Shown: positions 7,328-16,768, counted from the first letter of the stretch. The stretch is 32,582 nucleotides of DNA from Maribacter sp. 4G9 (GCF_002742265.1 NZ_MDGL01000063.1:1-32582); one strand, 5' to 3'. The notes: generated from the sequence alone by a model not told the origin. Translations and numbers: made by a program.

Positions 7328-8881
7328 ATGCAAAGACAATTACTGCTTACCCTGTTTTTAAGTATCGGTTTTATCATAAACCTTAGAGCACAGACTACAG
7401 AAGAAATCGTGGCCGCCATTGAAAAAGAAGGTACTGAAAACTCACAACTGGAAACATTGGCCTATCAGCTTATGGATTACAACGGACCCCGATTGGTGGG
7501 TACCCCGGAAATGAAATCGGCACACGATTGGGCCGTAAATACATATAAAAGTTGGGGCATTGATGCCGAAAACCAGCAATGGGGAACTTGGAAGGGTTGG
7601 CAAAGGGGCATTACCCATGTGGATATGGTCTCGCCCAGAGTGGCCTCGTTACACGCCACACAATTGGCATGGAGCCCAAGTACGGGCAAAAAAGGGGTTA
7701 CGGCAGCATTAGTTACCTTACCCACAGTGGGGGATTCCATGGCATTTGCCAAGTGGCTTCCCTCCGTAAAGGGGAAAATAGTCATGGTCAGCATGATGCA
7801 GCCTACAGGAAGACCGGATGATAATTGGGAGGAATTCGCTACCGAAGCATCCTTTGCCAAAATGAAGGAAGAGAGGGAAGCAATGGAAAAAGCATGGGAT
7901 GAAAACATGAAAAATACCGGTTACTCCAGTAGGACCATCAACAAAGCTTTGGAAGACGCGGGAGCGGTAGCCATAGCACAATCCCGATGGTCACGTGGAT
8001 TTGGGGCGAACAAAATTTTTAGTGCCGGAACCGATAAAATTCCCGTGATGGACATCTCCTTGGAAGATTATGGAATGTTGTATAGAATGGTAGAACATGG
8101 GGCGAAACCTGAAATAAAAATTGTAGCGGAATCGGAAGATTTGGGAGAGGTACCTGCCTTCAATACCATCGCTACCATTCCCGGAACGGAACTACCCGAT
8201 GAATATATAATACTTTCCGCGCATTTCGATTCGTGGGACGGGGCTACTGGAGCTACCGATAATGGTACGGGAACCATTACCATGTTAGAAGCCGCCAGAA
8301 TTTTGAAGAAAGTGTATCCCAATCCGAAGAGAACTATTCTAATTGGTCACTGGGGAAGCGAAGAGCAGGGGTTAAACGGGTCCAGGGCCTTTGTGGAGGA
8401 TAACCCAAAAATTGTGGAGGGACTTCAGGCACTGTTCAATCAGGACAACGGTACGGGAAGGGTCGTACGTATTTCAGGTCAGGGATTTCTGCACGCGTAT
8501 GATTATTTGGGCCGATGGTTGGAAGCGGTTCCTGATGCCTATAAAAATGAAATTGAAACTACTTTTCCAGGAACTCCTGGTGGAGGAGGTTCCGATTATG
8601 CATCCTTTGTAGCGGCCGGTGCACCGGCATTTTCCTTAAGCTCCCTAAGCTGGGCCTATTGGAACTATACGTGGCATACCAATTTGGACACCTATGACAA
8701 AATTGTGTTTGACGATGTCCGAAACAACGCCATCCTAACGGCCATTTTGACCTATATGGCCTGTGAGGACCCTGAAAAAACATCGAGGGAAAAAGCGGTA
8801 TTGGGTATCAATCCAAGAACGGGGGAACAACGGGAATGGCCATCACAACGAAGCCCTAATCGTAGGGGTGGATTGGATTAA
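7328..8881 (+). CDS. Secreted M28-family metallopeptidase
   Basis: A 517-residue protein. The frame is open from a TTG at 7298, but ATG 7328 starts a clean signal peptide (MQRQLLLTLFLSIGFIINLR, then AQ), so that start is preferred. A protease-associated insert lies in the first half. The zinc peptidase domain shows HFDSWDGATGATDNGTG (His and Asp ligands), GSEEQGLNGSRAF (catalytic Glu and a Glu ligand) and TWHTNLDTYD (His ligand). It resembles carboxypeptidase Q-like and aminopeptidase members of M28. The C-terminal tail after about residue 490 is charged and probably disordered. It has its own upstream region, with a possible operator, so it may be transcribed apart from the cluster before it. 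Confidence 0.87.
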   Translation: MQRQLLLTLFLSIGFIINLRAQTTEEIVAAIEKEGTENSQLETLAYQLMDYNGPRLVGTPEMKSAHDWAVNTYKSWGIDAENQQWGTWKGWQRGITHVDMVSPRVASLHATQLAWSPSTGKKGVTAALVTLPTVGDSMAFAKWLPSVKGKIVMVSMMQPTGRPDDNWEEFATEASFAKMKEEREAMEKAWDENMKNTGYSSRTINKALEDAGAVAIAQSRWSRGFGANKIFSAGTDKIPVMDISLEDYGMLYRMVEHGAKPEIKIVAESEDLGEVPAFNTIATIPGTELPDEYIILSAHFDSWDGATGATDNGTGTITMLEAARILKKVYPNPKRTILIGHWGSEEQGLNGSRAFVEDNPKIVEGLQALFNQDNGTGRVVRISGQGFLHAYDYLGRWLEAVPDAYKNEIETTFPGTPGGGGSDYASFVAAGAPAFSLSSLSWAYWNYTWHTNLDTYDKIVFDDVRNNAILTAILTYMACEDPEKTSREKAVLGINPRTGEQREWPSQRSPNRRGGLD

Positions 8882-8925
8882 TAATTTGGTGCTTTTTTTT
8901 AAATAATCTCTTGAATCTGAAGGAA

Positions 8926-9642
8926 CTAGGAAAGCAAGGCCGCTCGAATCGTACGGCTCCAAATGTCATACCCGGCCTTGTTCAAATGTAACCCATCGGA
9001 CATATAGATTTCAGGCATTGGTTTTTGGTTAGGCCCAATCATATTATTGAACACATCTATGTACTGGGCCCCAAGTTCATGGATAACGTACTGTTTCAAT
9101 AAGCGATTGGTTTCCTGAATTTCCGGAATCATCCCTTGTCTGGCCAGGGTGGGCTTCAAGCTGATTACCGCAAGTTCAATCGTTGCATCCTTTTCCTTGA
9201 TTTTTTGTACGAGTTTTTTGAAATCTGCCAACACCACCTCGGGCGACTTGCCTTCGCCCAAATCATTCTCCCCTGCATATAGAACAATTTTGCTAGGATG
9301 TAAAGGACCAAATACCTCATCAAAATAATGGGCACACCAAGCATAGTTGGAACCACCAAAACCAAGATTTACAACATTCAAGGGCGCTAGGTCATTTTTC
9401 ATATGCACCCATAGCCGTATGGAGGAGCTTCCATAAAAGACAATTAGGTTTTCCTGTTGATCCAAGGTCCGCACCCTTCTTTTGAGTCGGTTAATCTGGT
9501 GGCGCCAAAAATCGTACGGGTCTTCTCCGTCAATCTGTGATATTTCAATTGTTTCGGTCTGAACCTTATCGGCAGCCCCGTTAAATCTCAAATATTTCCA
9601 AACATCGGCAATTACTGATTTTATTCGCACTAGATATTCCAT
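8926..9642 (-). CDS. SGNH/GDSL-family hydrolase
   Basis: A 238-residue protein if started at the ATG at 9642 (MEYLVRIKS). The longer frame to 9708 would add a hydrophobic leader, but a TAnnTTTG box at 9662-9669 lies inside it, so the short start is preferred. The four SGNH blocks are visible: YGSSSIRLW (nucleophile Ser), NLGFGGSN (Gly), YAGENDLGEG (Asn) and MSDGLHLNKAGYDIW (Asp and His). Such enzymes are esterases, often acting on acetylated sugars or lipids. The substrate is unknown. With the short start there is no signal peptide. It converges with the M28 gene, leaving 44 nt and no clear hairpin terminator. Confidence 0.8.
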   Translation of the reverse strand: MEYLVRIKSVIADVWKYLRFNGAADKVQTETIEISQIDGEDPYDFWRHQINRLKRRVRTLDQQENLIVFYGSSSIRLWVHMKNDLAPLNVVNLGFGGSNYAWCAHYFDEVFGPLHPSKIVLYAGENDLGEGKSPEVVLADFKKLVQKIKEKDATIELAVISLKPTLARQGMIPEIQETNRLLKQYVIHELGAQYIDVFNNMIGPNQKPMPEIYMSDGLHLNKAGYDIWSRTIRAALLS

Positions 9643-9661
9643 TCGGCTAAAAAATTCTAGG

Positions 9662-9669
9662 CAAAGGTA
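9662..9669 (-). promoter_or_regulatory. Putative -7 promoter element (TAnnTTTG type)
   Basis: The reverse strand reads TACCTTTG, a perfect match to the Bacteroidota -7 consensus TAnnTTTG. It lies 19 nt before the preferred ATG of the SGNH hydrolase gene. No convincing TTTG -33 box is visible upstream. Its position argues against the longer start of that gene. Confidence 0.5.
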
Positions 9670-9784
9670 CGATATGCATACTAGTATATGGATGTAAGAC
9701 CATTTCACCTCTTGATAAATAAAAAATACATTCTAGATGAGGTAACCTACTAACGCGAAATCCCCTCCAAAAAAAGTTTTCTTT

Positions 9785-9847
9785 AAAAAAAGCTCCCCTC
9801 CCAGAGCAGGGAGGGGTGTTTCGTGACAGCGAAACGGGGAGGGTCGG
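9785..9847. repeat. Double-hairpin palindromic repeat, copy A
   Basis: A poly-A run is followed by CCCCTCCC (9795-9802) pairing with GGGAGGGG (9809-9816), then GTTTCG (9818-9823) pairing with CGAAAC (9830-9835), then GGGGAGGGTCGG. The same layout recurs at 10111 and 30676, with paired base changes in the second hairpin. It is not part of a gene. Confidence 0.9.
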
Positions 9848-9899
9848 ATTATGATGGTTTTTCCGTTTGGTTGCTGGGTAAATAAAGATTTGTTCTTCG

Positions 9900-10088
9900 A
9901 TACTTTTTCCATTGCCGAAAAAGTATCCAAAAAGGCTAGGCTGATTTTGGTGCACTTGAAATCCAAGAAGTCCTCGGGCCACATCGCCCAGGTCGTTTCC
10001 GATTACATCGGAATACTATTTGGGCGATTTCCTTTTGGCCAAATCCAAGTCCTTCCGGATTTACTACGTATCCCAAAATAGGCCGGTT
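9900..10088. repeat. 189-bp dispersed repeat core, copy 1
   Basis: This segment aligns end to end with 30752-30940; both are 189 bp and similarity by eye is roughly 80%. Internal inverted repeats are ATACTTTTTC/GAAAAAGTAT (9900-9926), ATCGCCCA (9983-9990) with TGGGCGAT (10021-10028), and inside that TTCCGAT/ATCGGAA (9997-10013). A short frame, 9851-10081, crosses it, but the other copy has an in-frame TAG and compensating indels, so coding is unlikely. It is flanked on both sides by copies of the double-hairpin repeat in the same orientation. Confidence 0.85.
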
Positions 10089-10110
10089 ATCTCAAAAATA
10101 GTACACCCTA

Positions 10111-10173
10111 AAAAAAAGCTCCCCTCCCTGGTTAGGGAGGGGTGTTTCGCGATAGCGGAACTGGGAGGGTCGG
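10111..10173. repeat. Double-hairpin palindromic repeat, copy B
   Basis: Same layout as copies A and C: poly-A, CCCCTCCC (10121-10128) with GGGAGGGG (10135-10142), then GTTTCGC (10044-type arm at 10144-10150) with GCGGAAC (10155-10161), which pairs through one G-U, then a GGGAGGGTCGG tail. It lies just downstream of the 189-bp core and upstream of the propeller-protein gene. Confidence 0.9.
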
Positions 10174-10267
10174 ACTAGGATTTTTGTGCGTTTACTGGGA
10201 TTATCACTTTTAAACAGAAAATAAATACCATTTCATTATCTTCATAGCCCTAAAACCGTCCATACCC

Positions 10268-13200
10268 ATGATACAAAAACTAAGCTTGCTTATTGCCCTA
10301 CTCTTTATTTTACCAGCAACGGTAGAATCACAACGCAAAAAAAACAAAAACCAATCGGACTACGTAAAAGTTCAGGACTCCATGTTCACCAGCCTAAAGT
10401 GGCGTAACATAGGACCGTCCAGAGGTGGAAGAAGCGTAGCCTCCACAGGTGTGGTCGGTGAACCGATGACCTATTACATGGGAACCGTAGGCGGTGGCAT
10501 CTACAAAACGACCGATGACGGAATAACTTGGAAAAATATTTCGGACGGCTTCCTAAAAACCGGAACTGTTGGAGCCATTGCGGTGGCCGAAAGCAACCCT
10601 AATATCGTATTCGTTGGCATGGGAGAACATGCCGCAAGAGGGGTGATGACCTCCATGGGTGATGGGGTTTATAAATCTACCGATGCCGGAAAAACATGGA
10701 TCCATGTGGGCTTGGATGAAACCCGGCATATCTCTGACGTTATTATTCACCCTACCAATCCAGACATTGTTTTTGTTGCTGCCCAAGGGGCGCAATACGG
10801 TCCCAGTGCGCAACGAGGTATCTATCGTTCAACCGATGGGGGTGCCACTTGGGAAAACGTGCTCTTTGTGGATAACAACACCGGGGCCTCTTCCCTGTCC
10901 ATGGATATGAAAAACCCCTTGATCTTATATGCTGCCATGTGGCAACATAGAAGGTATCCTTGGGTGATGGAATCGGGAGGAAAAAATTCCGGAATTTATA
11001 AATCTACAGATGGGGGTACCACTTGGGAGCAGTTAAAGGAAGGGCTGCCCGAGGAAATGGGAAAAATTGGAATATCCGTTTCGAGAGCCAATCCGGAGAA
11101 AGTATTCGCCGTTATAGAGGCAGAAGGTGAAAAAGGCGGCGTATATCGGTCCGATAATGCCGGTAAAAAATGGACTCAGGTCAACAAGGACCGTATCAAC
11201 ATTGCAAGGGCTTGGTATTATATGGAGATAGTTGCAGACCCTCAAAATGAAAATATCGTGTATGTTTTGAACGCCCCCGTTACCAAGTCCATTGACGGAG
11301 GAAAGACGTTTACCCCAGTACCTACCCCGCATGGTGACAACCACCATTTATGGATAAACCCCTATGATAACCAGAAAATGGTCAATTCCAACGATGGGGG
11401 TGCCAATATCTCCAACAACGGCGGCAAAAGCTGGAGTACACAAGAAAATCAGACAACCGCCCAATTTTATAGGGTCATTACGGATAACCTAGTTCCTTAT
11501 AATGTTTATGGCGGACAACAGGACAATTCCACCGTCGCCATTGCTTCAAGAACCAACGATTCCGGTATCGATTGGAAGGATTGGTACGCAGTTGCCGGGG
11601 GAGAAAGTGCCTTCTTGGCCTTTGACCCGGACGACCCTAAAATTATTTATGGAGGCACCTATCAAGGAAATATTGACAAATGGGATGCCGCAACCAAGGA
11701 ATCAAAACCCATAAAGGAATATCCAGAACTTGGACTTAGTATTGCTCCCAAGGATGCGAAATATCGGTACAACTGGAATGCCCCCATCATTACGTCGCCC
11801 CATAACAGACAGACTATTTACCATGCCGGAAACGTGGTCTTTAAATCGACCGATGAAGGGATCAGCTGGACACCTATTAGTCCGGATCTAACCAAAAACG
11901 AAACCGACAAACATGGCCCTGGCGGAACCCCGTTTACCAATGAGGCCGCCGGGGGCGAGAATTACAACACCCTAACCTACTTGGTAGAATCTCCACAGGA
12001 AGAAGGTGTGCTTTGGGCAGGCAGTGATGACGGACTCTTACACGTAACTCGAGACGGTGGCAAAAACTGGCAAAACGTAACCCCATCAGGAATCCCCGAT
12101 GGTATTGTGAACAGCATTGAAGTTTCTCCCCATGACCCGGCAACCGCCTATGTGGTCGTGATGCGTTATAAGTCGATGGACCTTAATTCCTATATATTCA
12201 AAACTACGGACTACGGTGCTACCTGGACCAAAATAGTAAACGGCATCACAGGAGATCATACTTTTACGAGGGTCGTTCGCGAGGACAAAAAAGTAAAAGG
12301 CCTGCTCTATGCAGGTACCGAAACCGGACTTTTCATTTCACTCAACGACGGACAGAATTGGCAGCCTTTGCAGCTGAATTTGCCCATAGTGCCCATCAAC
12401 GACCTGATCATTCATGACAATGACCTCGTTGCCGCCACGGCCGGAAGGGCCTTTTGGATTTTGGACGACCTATCCACCCTACAAAACATACAGACCGAAA
12501 AACAGGCCGTTACAATATTTCAGCCCAAGGATACCTACCTGTTCTTTGGTGGCTATAGCGAAAACCCTGGGCCGGGAGAAGGTTCCAACCCAAAAAGTGG
12601 GGTAACCTTCGATTATTATCTGGAATCAAAACTGGATTCCACCGAACTGAAATTGGAGGTGTTGCACAACGGTAAGGTCATCCGCACCCTAACCAACCAA
12701 AAACCTAAGGATTTCAAATCCTGGCCTGGAGGTCCTTCAAAACCGGAAGTCCTGCCTTCCAAAAAAGGCTATAACCGCTTTACATGGAATTTTAGAAAGG
12801 ACCCCATTGTGGCCGTGGACAAGGTATTCGTTCTGGGAGGCGACCAAGGCTCGACCGTGGCCCCGGGAACCTACATACTTCGTCTTTCCATGCCCGGAAC
12901 CACTTCCGAAACGGAAGTCAATATCTTGGCAAACCCGAACGTAAAGGCAACTCCGGCCGACTATGCTGAGCAACAGGAAATGTTGAACACCATTGATGAA
13001 ACAGTCGTGGACATACACGAAGCCGTCAATGCCATGCGCTCTGCCAAGGATCAACTAAAAAGTTACAAGGCTTTACTGAAGGGCACTGAAAGTGCATCCG
13101 AACTTATAAAACAAGGGGACTCCATTGTAGAGAAAATCACTCGATGGGAAGAGAAATTGATTCAGCCAAAGCAGAAAACCTTTCAAGATGTTATCAATTT

Positions 13201-13417
13201 CAAGAACCAACTCAATGCCCAATTGCTGAATCTAAAGGGTTATGTAGATGTTGCCGAACCTAAAGTTACTGCAGGTGCCAAGGAAAGATTGAGGGATTTA
13301 TTGACTGCTTGGAGCAGTTTAAAACAAGAACAAAAGACCATAATCCAACAAGAAATGGCCAGTTATAACAAACTCTACAAAACACTTGAACTTCCGGCCA
13401 TTATCATGGAGAAATAA
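10268..13417 (+). CDS. Secreted VPS10/sortilin-like BNR (Asp-box) beta-propeller protein
   Basis: A 1049-residue protein with a signal peptide ([20 protein letters not shown], cleavage near SQ). About eleven Asp-box motifs of the form S/T-x-D-x-G-x-T/S-W are visible, for example [54 protein letters not shown] and KTTDYGATW. They build one or two beta-propellers in the first 700 residues. The C-terminal third contains a beta-rich segment and a helical, charged stretch (about 890-1030) that could form coiled coil. Flavobacterial homologues of this length are common and mostly uncharacterised; some are annotated as glycosyl hydrolases, but Asp-boxes alone do not show enzyme activity. Likely extracytoplasmic. 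Confidence 0.85.
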   Translation: MIQKLSLLIALLFILPATVESQRKKNKNQSDYVKVQDSMFTSLKWRNIGPSRGGRSVASTGVVGEPMTYYMGTVGGGIYKTTDDGITWKNISDGFLKTGTVGAIAVAESNPNIVFVGMGEHAARGVMTSMGDGVYKSTDAGKTWIHVGLDETRHISDVIIHPTNPDIVFVAAQGAQYGPSAQRGIYRSTDGGATWENVLFVDNNTGASSLSMDMKNPLILYAAMWQHRRYPWVMESGGKNSGIYKSTDGGTTWEQLKEGLPEEMGKIGISVSRANPEKVFAVIEAEGEKGGVYRSDNAGKKWTQVNKDRINIARAWYYMEIVADPQNENIVYVLNAPVTKSIDGGKTFTPVPTPHGDNHHLWINPYDNQKMVNSNDGGANISNNGGKSWSTQENQTTAQFYRVITDNLVPYNVYGGQQDNSTVAIASRTNDSGIDWKDWYAVAGGESAFLAFDPDDPKIIYGGTYQGNIDKWDAATKESKPIKEYPELGLSIAPKDAKYRYNWNAPIITSPHNRQTIYHAGNVVFKSTDEGISWTPISPDLTKNETDKHGPGGTPFTNEAAGGENYNTLTYLVESPQEEGVLWAGSDDGLLHVTRDGGKNWQNVTPSGIPDGIVNSIEVSPHDPATAYVVVMRYKSMDLNSYIFKTTDYGATWTKIVNGITGDHTFTRVVREDKKVKGLLYAGTETGLFISLNDGQNWQPLQLNLPIVPINDLIIHDNDLVAATAGRAFWILDDLSTLQNIQTEKQAVTIFQPKDTYLFFGGYSENPGPGEGSNPKSGVTFDYYLESKLDSTELKLEVLHNGKVIRTLTNQKPKDFKSWPGGPSKPEVLPSKKGYNRFTWNFRKDPIVAVDKVFVLGGDQGSTVAPGTYILRLSMPGTTSETEVNILANPNVKATPADYAEQQEMLNTIDETVVDIHEAVNAMRSAKDQLKSYKALLKGTESASELIKQGDSIVEKITRWEEKLIQPKQKTFQDVINFKNQLNAQLLNLKGYVDVAEPKVTAGAKERLRDLLTAWSSLKQEQKTIIQQEMASYNKLYKTLELPAIIMEK

Positions 13418-13431
13418 TTAATTTTTAGAAA

Positions 13432-14004
13432 ATGACCGATTTTATCTGCGACAAGAACTTTAAATCCAAGGACTTTACGCAAATACGATTGAAAAGGGCA
13501 GAATATGAAAACTGCACCTTTGAAGGCTGTAATTTTTCCAATGGTTTTTTGGACAACCAAAACTTCATGGAGTGCTCTTTTACGGACTGTAATCTAAGCA
13601 ACGCCAATTTGACCAATACCATTTTTAAAGAAGTGGACTTTAAGCATTGCAAAATGATGGGTATGAAATTCGAGGACTGTAACGATTTTTTAATGGACTT
13701 TTCTTTTTTGGATTGTACCCTAAACTACACCTCCTTCTATGGATTGGATTTAAAAAACATACAGATTATTGATTGTAAGCTTGTTGCCACGGATTTTACG
13801 GATTGTAATTTGTCCCGCTCAAAATTCGATAACTGTGATCTTGATAAGGCCATATTCGTCAATACGAACCTTTCCAATGCAAATATGAGTACTTCGTACC
13901 ATATTACTATGGACCCGGAGCAAAACAAATTGAAGCATGCACATTTTTCACTGGCAAGTCTGCCCGGATTATTGGCCAAACACAAAATAAAGGTAATTTC
14001 CTAA
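13432..14004 (+). CDS. Pentapeptide-repeat protein, Qnr/McbG-like
   Basis: A 190-residue protein consisting almost entirely of pentapeptide repeats with a Phe/Leu/Met at the central position and Asn, Asp, Ser or Cys before it: CTFEGCNFSN, CSFTDCNLSNANLTNTIF and DFTDCNLSRSKFDNCDLDKA. The C-terminal part (MDPEQNKLKHAHFSLASLPG) resembles the capping end of Qnr and McbG proteins, which mimic DNA and protect gyrase. Resistance cannot be inferred from this resemblance; many chromosomal relatives have no known phenotype. It begins 14 nt after the propeller gene and its stop overlaps the next ATG by one base, so it is translationally coupled to a VOC protein. Confidence 0.85.
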   Translation: MTDFICDKNFKSKDFTQIRLKRAEYENCTFEGCNFSNGFLDNQNFMECSFTDCNLSNANLTNTIFKEVDFKHCKMMGMKFEDCNDFLMDFSFLDCTLNYTSFYGLDLKNIQIIDCKLVATDFTDCNLSRSKFDNCDLDKAIFVNTNLSNANMSTSYHITMDPEQNKLKHAHFSLASLPGLLAKHKIKVIS

Positions 14005-14387
14005 TGCTTTCCAAGGTCCATCATATCGCCATTATTTGTTCCGATTATGAAAAGTCCAAAAATTTCTACACCCAATTTCTGGGACTCAGCATTATCAACG
14101 AAAGTTATAGGGCAGAAAGGGCTTCCTATAAATTGGATTTGGCCCTAAACGGTGATTACATCATAGAACTGTTCTCCTTCCCTAACCCTCCAAAGCGTAC
14201 TTCCAGACCGGAAGCTTGTGGATTGCGACATTTGGCCTTTCAAGTTGGGAGCATCGAAGAAATGGTCACCCATTGCATCCAAAACAATATTGAGGCAGAA
14301 CCTATCCGGATAGATGAAATCACGGGAAAGAAATTCACATTTATTTCCGATCCGGATAATTTGCCCATTGAATTTTACGAATACTAA
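14004..14387 (+). CDS. VOC-family protein, YaeR/GloA2-like
   Basis: A 127-residue single-domain VOC protein. The beginning VHHIAIICSDYEKSKNFYTQ, the middle GLRHLAFQV and the end FISDPDNLPIEFYEY match the YaeR/GloA2 type of glyoxalase-related proteins. Likely metal ligands are the first His, the His of LRHLAF and the Glu of IEFYEY. The natural substrate of YaeR-type proteins is not firmly known. The ATG overlaps the stop of the pentapeptide-repeat gene (TAATG). Confidence 0.85.
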   Translation: MLSKVHHIAIICSDYEKSKNFYTQFLGLSIINESYRAERASYKLDLALNGDYIIELFSFPNPPKRTSRPEACGLRHLAFQVGSIEEMVTHCIQNNIEAEPIRIDEITGKKFTFISDPDNLPIEFYEY

Positions 14388-14393
14388 TTTTAA

Positions 14394-14407
14394 CCGTTTG
14401 TAAACGG
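14394..14407. other. 14-bp inverted repeat upstream of the DUF6265 gene
   Basis: CCGTTT (14394-14399) and AAACGG (14402-14407) form a short perfect inverted repeat with a 2-bp centre, 32 nt before the next ATG. No T-run follows, so an operator is as likely as a weak terminator. Function unknown. Confidence 0.35.
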
Positions 14408-14439
14408 ATATTTGTTACCTTGTTGTAAACTAATCACCT

Positions 14440-14931
14440 ATGAGACTTTTCTTGTTTTTTTCCGTATTATTTGTTCAGTCAATGGTTGCGCAGAACACCA
14501 TTTCTTGGGAAGAAGGGATGACTTCGCCCGATGCCTCGCTCAAACATGTGGAATGGATGACCGGGCATTGGAAAGGAGAGGCTTTTGGAGGTATTACCGA
14601 GGAAATCTGGAGTCCGCCCTTGGGAGGAACCATGATGTTTTCCTTTAAACTTGTAGTGGAGGGAACCGTTAGTTTTTATGAACTGGGACATATTAGGGAA
14701 GTCGATGAAACCCTCCTATTTCAACTGAAGCATTTTGACGGTGACCTTTTTGGATGGGAAGAAAAGGAGGAAACTATCGATTTTAGATTGGTAAAAATAG
14801 AGGGTAACAGGGTGTTTTTTGATGACTTTACCCTCGAGAGGATTTCCGATCAGGAAGTCAATATATATGTTGTCATTGAAAATGACGATGGCACCCAGGA
14901 AGAGGTGCGGTTCAATTACAAAAGACAATAA
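14440..14931 (+). CDS. Exported DUF6265-like protein
   Basis: A 163-residue protein with a signal peptide (MRLFLFFSVLFVQSMVA, then QN). The mature part is a lipocalin-like small beta-barrel type often annotated DUF6265. It has WMTGHWKGEAFGGITEEIWS, then SPPLGGTMMFSFKL and a C-terminal FDDFTLERISDQEVNIYVV. The tryptophan-glycine and EEIW features are typical of that family. No enzyme residues are evident and the function is unknown. The next gene starts one base after its stop and may be cotranscribed. Confidence 0.7.
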   Translation: MRLFLFFSVLFVQSMVAQNTISWEEGMTSPDASLKHVEWMTGHWKGEAFGGITEEIWSPPLGGTMMFSFKLVVEGTVSFYELGHIREVDETLLFQLKHFDGDLFGWEEKEETIDFRLVKIEGNRVFFDDFTLERISDQEVNIYVVIENDDGTQEEVRFNYKRQ

Positions 14932-14932
14932 A

Positions 14933-15286
14933 GTGGAAAAAAGAAAATGTTTGGAATGCGGTACTGAGGTCAAGGGTCGCTTGGACAAAAAATTCTGCAA
15001 CGATTACTGCCGTAACGCTTACAACAACAAGGTTAATAAGGACAGTAAAAACTTGATGCGCAACATCAACAATCGCCTTCGAAAAAATTACCGGGTGTTG
15101 GACAGTTTCAAACTTACGGACGGTAAAACCAAGACCACAAAAACCCGACTGATGGACAAAGGTTTTGATTTTGAATATATTACCAATCTATATACCACCA
15201 AAAAAGGAACCACCTACTATTTTGTGTACGACTTGGGCTACCTGCCCTTGGACAATGATTTTTACATGATCGTAAAGCGGGAATAA
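14933..15286 (+). CDS. Small zinc-ribbon protein, conserved in Bacteroidota
   Basis: The frame is open from 14819, but that part overlaps the preceding gene. GTG 14933, one base after the preceding stop, gives a 117-residue protein starting MEKRKCLECGTEV. A zinc ribbon is formed by CLEC and CNDYC (C-x2-C ... C-x3-C), followed by RNAYNNKVNKDSKNLMRNIN and a C-terminal part rich in Lys and aromatic residues (GTTYYFVYDLGYLPLDNDFY). I recognise it as a widespread conserved hypothetical protein of this phylum with no assigned function. Nucleic-acid binding is a guess from the zinc ribbon and basic middle. Confidence 0.7.
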   Translation: MEKRKCLECGTEVKGRLDKKFCNDYCRNAYNNKVNKDSKNLMRNINNRLRKNYRVLDSFKLTDGKTKTTKTRLMDKGFDFEYITNLYTTKKGTTYYFVYDLGYLPLDNDFYMIVKRE

Positions 15287-15323
15287 AACTAACGAACTCC
15301 CTATAAACAAATTTTAATATACT

Positions 15324-16121
15324 ATGCAAACAATTGTATCGGCCACTTGGCTCCATCAGCATATAGAAAAATCCAACTTAATCATTCTTGATGCCAGTAT
15401 GGCATTCCATGGTCTGGCCATTCCCCAGGCACGTTTATTTGACCTGGACCATGCTTTTGCGGACACTTCCAGCCCCTTCCCCAATACCGTTCCCAAACCG
15501 GAACAATTTGAGATGGAATGTCAAAAACTGGGCATCGACCAAGATTCACAGATTGTGGTGTACGACAACAAAGGTATTTACACCAGTCCGCGGGTGTGGT
15601 GGCTGTTCCAAATCATGGGACATAAAAATATTGCGGTTCTGGACGGTGGCCTGCCCGCTTGGTTTGAAAATGGCTTTGAAACGGTATCGGAACATTTCAA
15701 ACCGACAAAAAAGGGAAATTATAAGTCGGAATATCAAAAGGATATGGTGATAACCTTTGACCAAATCAAGGCGAATATCGACCAACAAAAATTTGTGGTT
15801 GTGGATGCACGGTCCGCCGGAAGGTTCAATGGGACCGTTCCAGAACCCAGAAAACATTTAAAAAGTGGCAGTATTCCAAATTCGGTAAATCTTCCTTTTG
15901 AGGATGTACTTGACAGTGGTAAATTCAAGTCTGAGGATGAGATAAAAAAACTGTTCCAAAGTATCGTCAAAGACCACCAAGAGTTAGTATTTAGCTGTGG
16001 CTCCGGCATTACGGCCAGTATCATTTTGTTGGCCAGCGTGATTGGATATAAAAATAGCTTGAAACTTTATGACGGCTCCTGGACGGAATGGGCGGAATTG
16101 AACAAATTAACAACTAACTAA
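15324..16121 (+). CDS. Thiosulfate/3-mercaptopyruvate sulfurtransferase
   Basis: A 265-residue cytoplasmic protein with two rhodanese domains. The N-terminal one is inactive and structural (about 1-125, with DQDSQIVVYDNKGIYTSPRV). The C-terminal one carries the active-site Cys225 in CGSGITAS. A CG-S-G-x-T loop is typical of 3-mercaptopyruvate sulfurtransferases, while thiosulfate enzymes usually have CRxGxT, so mercaptopyruvate is the more likely sulfur donor. The end YDGSWTEWA is the usual C-terminal signature. It is followed by a hairpin that can stop transcription from both sides. Confidence 0.88.
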   Translation: MQTIVSATWLHQHIEKSNLIILDASMAFHGLAIPQARLFDLDHAFADTSSPFPNTVPKPEQFEMECQKLGIDQDSQIVVYDNKGIYTSPRVWWLFQIMGHKNIAVLDGGLPAWFENGFETVSEHFKPTKKGNYKSEYQKDMVITFDQIKANIDQQKFVVVDARSAGRFNGTVPEPRKHLKSGSIPNSVNLPFEDVLDSGKFKSEDEIKKLFQSIVKDHQELVFSCGSGITASIILLASVIGYKNSLKLYDGSWTEWAELNKLTTN

Positions 16122-16130
16122 GCATAAATC

Positions 16131-16166
16131 AAAAAAAAGGCCCCCTTTCGGGAGCACCTTTATTAA
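16131..16166. terminator. Bidirectional terminator between convergent genes
   Basis: AAAGG (16136-16140) pairs with CCTTT (16157-16161) and an inner CCC-TTTC-GGG hairpin (16043-type core at 16143-16152) closes it. An A-run on the left and a T-rich right side give U-tracts in both directions. It sits between the sulfurtransferase and the CBS gene, which converge. Confidence 0.7.
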
Positions 16167-16184
16167 CTAACTTGGTTTAAAAAT

Positions 16185-16649
16185 TTATTTCCAATTGTGG
16201 CCACTCAGTTTTAGTGCCGCAATGACGATGTCCTTTCTACTGATCTGCCCCACCAAAATACCGTTGCGCATTACGGGAAGTCTTCTTCTGTTATGCTGCG
16301 CAAAAATACCGGCTGCATCAAATATTGAAATATCGTCGGGGATGGTTTGCACATTTTTGGTCATAAAGTTCTCCACGTTCTTTTCTAAAATAGGCTGATT
16401 AAAATACCGGCTTTCGGAAATTTGCTTCATACAATCCGCCTCGGAAATAATACCTACCAAAAAACCGTTATCGTCCAACACGGGACCACCCGAAATATGA
16501 TGTTTGGCAAACTTCTCCATAACCTCTAAAATGGACTGGTCCGGCCTAAAAGTGATTAATTTCGTGGTCATATAATCCGCCACCAATATAGGGGCCTCAA
16601 ATTCCTTTTTAACGGTCTTCCGTATTCCTTGAAAGCTTTTGATTCCCAT
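16185..16649 (-). CDS. Two-CBS-domain protein
   Basis: A 154-residue cytoplasmic protein consisting of a Bateman module. The first CBS domain (about 24-78) has VADYMTTKLITFRPDQSILE and PVLDDNGFLVGIISEADCM. The second (about 92-146) has VENFMTKNVQTIPDDISIFD and LPVMRNGILVGQISRKDIV. Such modules bind adenine nucleotides and regulate a partner protein. No catalytic domain is attached and no partner is obvious next door. The promoter should lie in the AT-rich 16650-16768 gap shared with the divergent M28 gene. Confidence 0.88.
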   Translation of the reverse strand: MGIKSFQGIRKTVKKEFEAPILVADYMTTKLITFRPDQSILEVMEKFAKHHISGGPVLDDNGFLVGIISEADCMKQISESRYFNQPILEKNVENFMTKNVQTIPDDISIFDAAGIFAQHNRRRLPVMRNGILVGQISRKDIVIAALKLSGHNWK

Positions 16650-16768
16650 AAGTATGTATTTAGTGATTGACTACTAAATATATTAAAAAAAAATCAATTT
16701 GATAAAAAAAATAGATGTATGGTGCCAGCTCTTTAATATTTAATAAATTTAGACAGAACCGAAACCCA

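Noticed and set aside
9643-9708. Longer N terminus of the SGNH hydrolase with a hydrophobic leader
   Set aside because: A perfect TAnnTTTG promoter box lies inside the extension, and the SGNH homology starts well after the second Met.
9851-10081. A 76-codon open frame in the repeat region
   Set aside because: It runs through the 189-bp repeat core. The second copy has an in-frame TAG and compensating frameshifts, and the conserved features are inverted repeats, so it is treated as non-coding.
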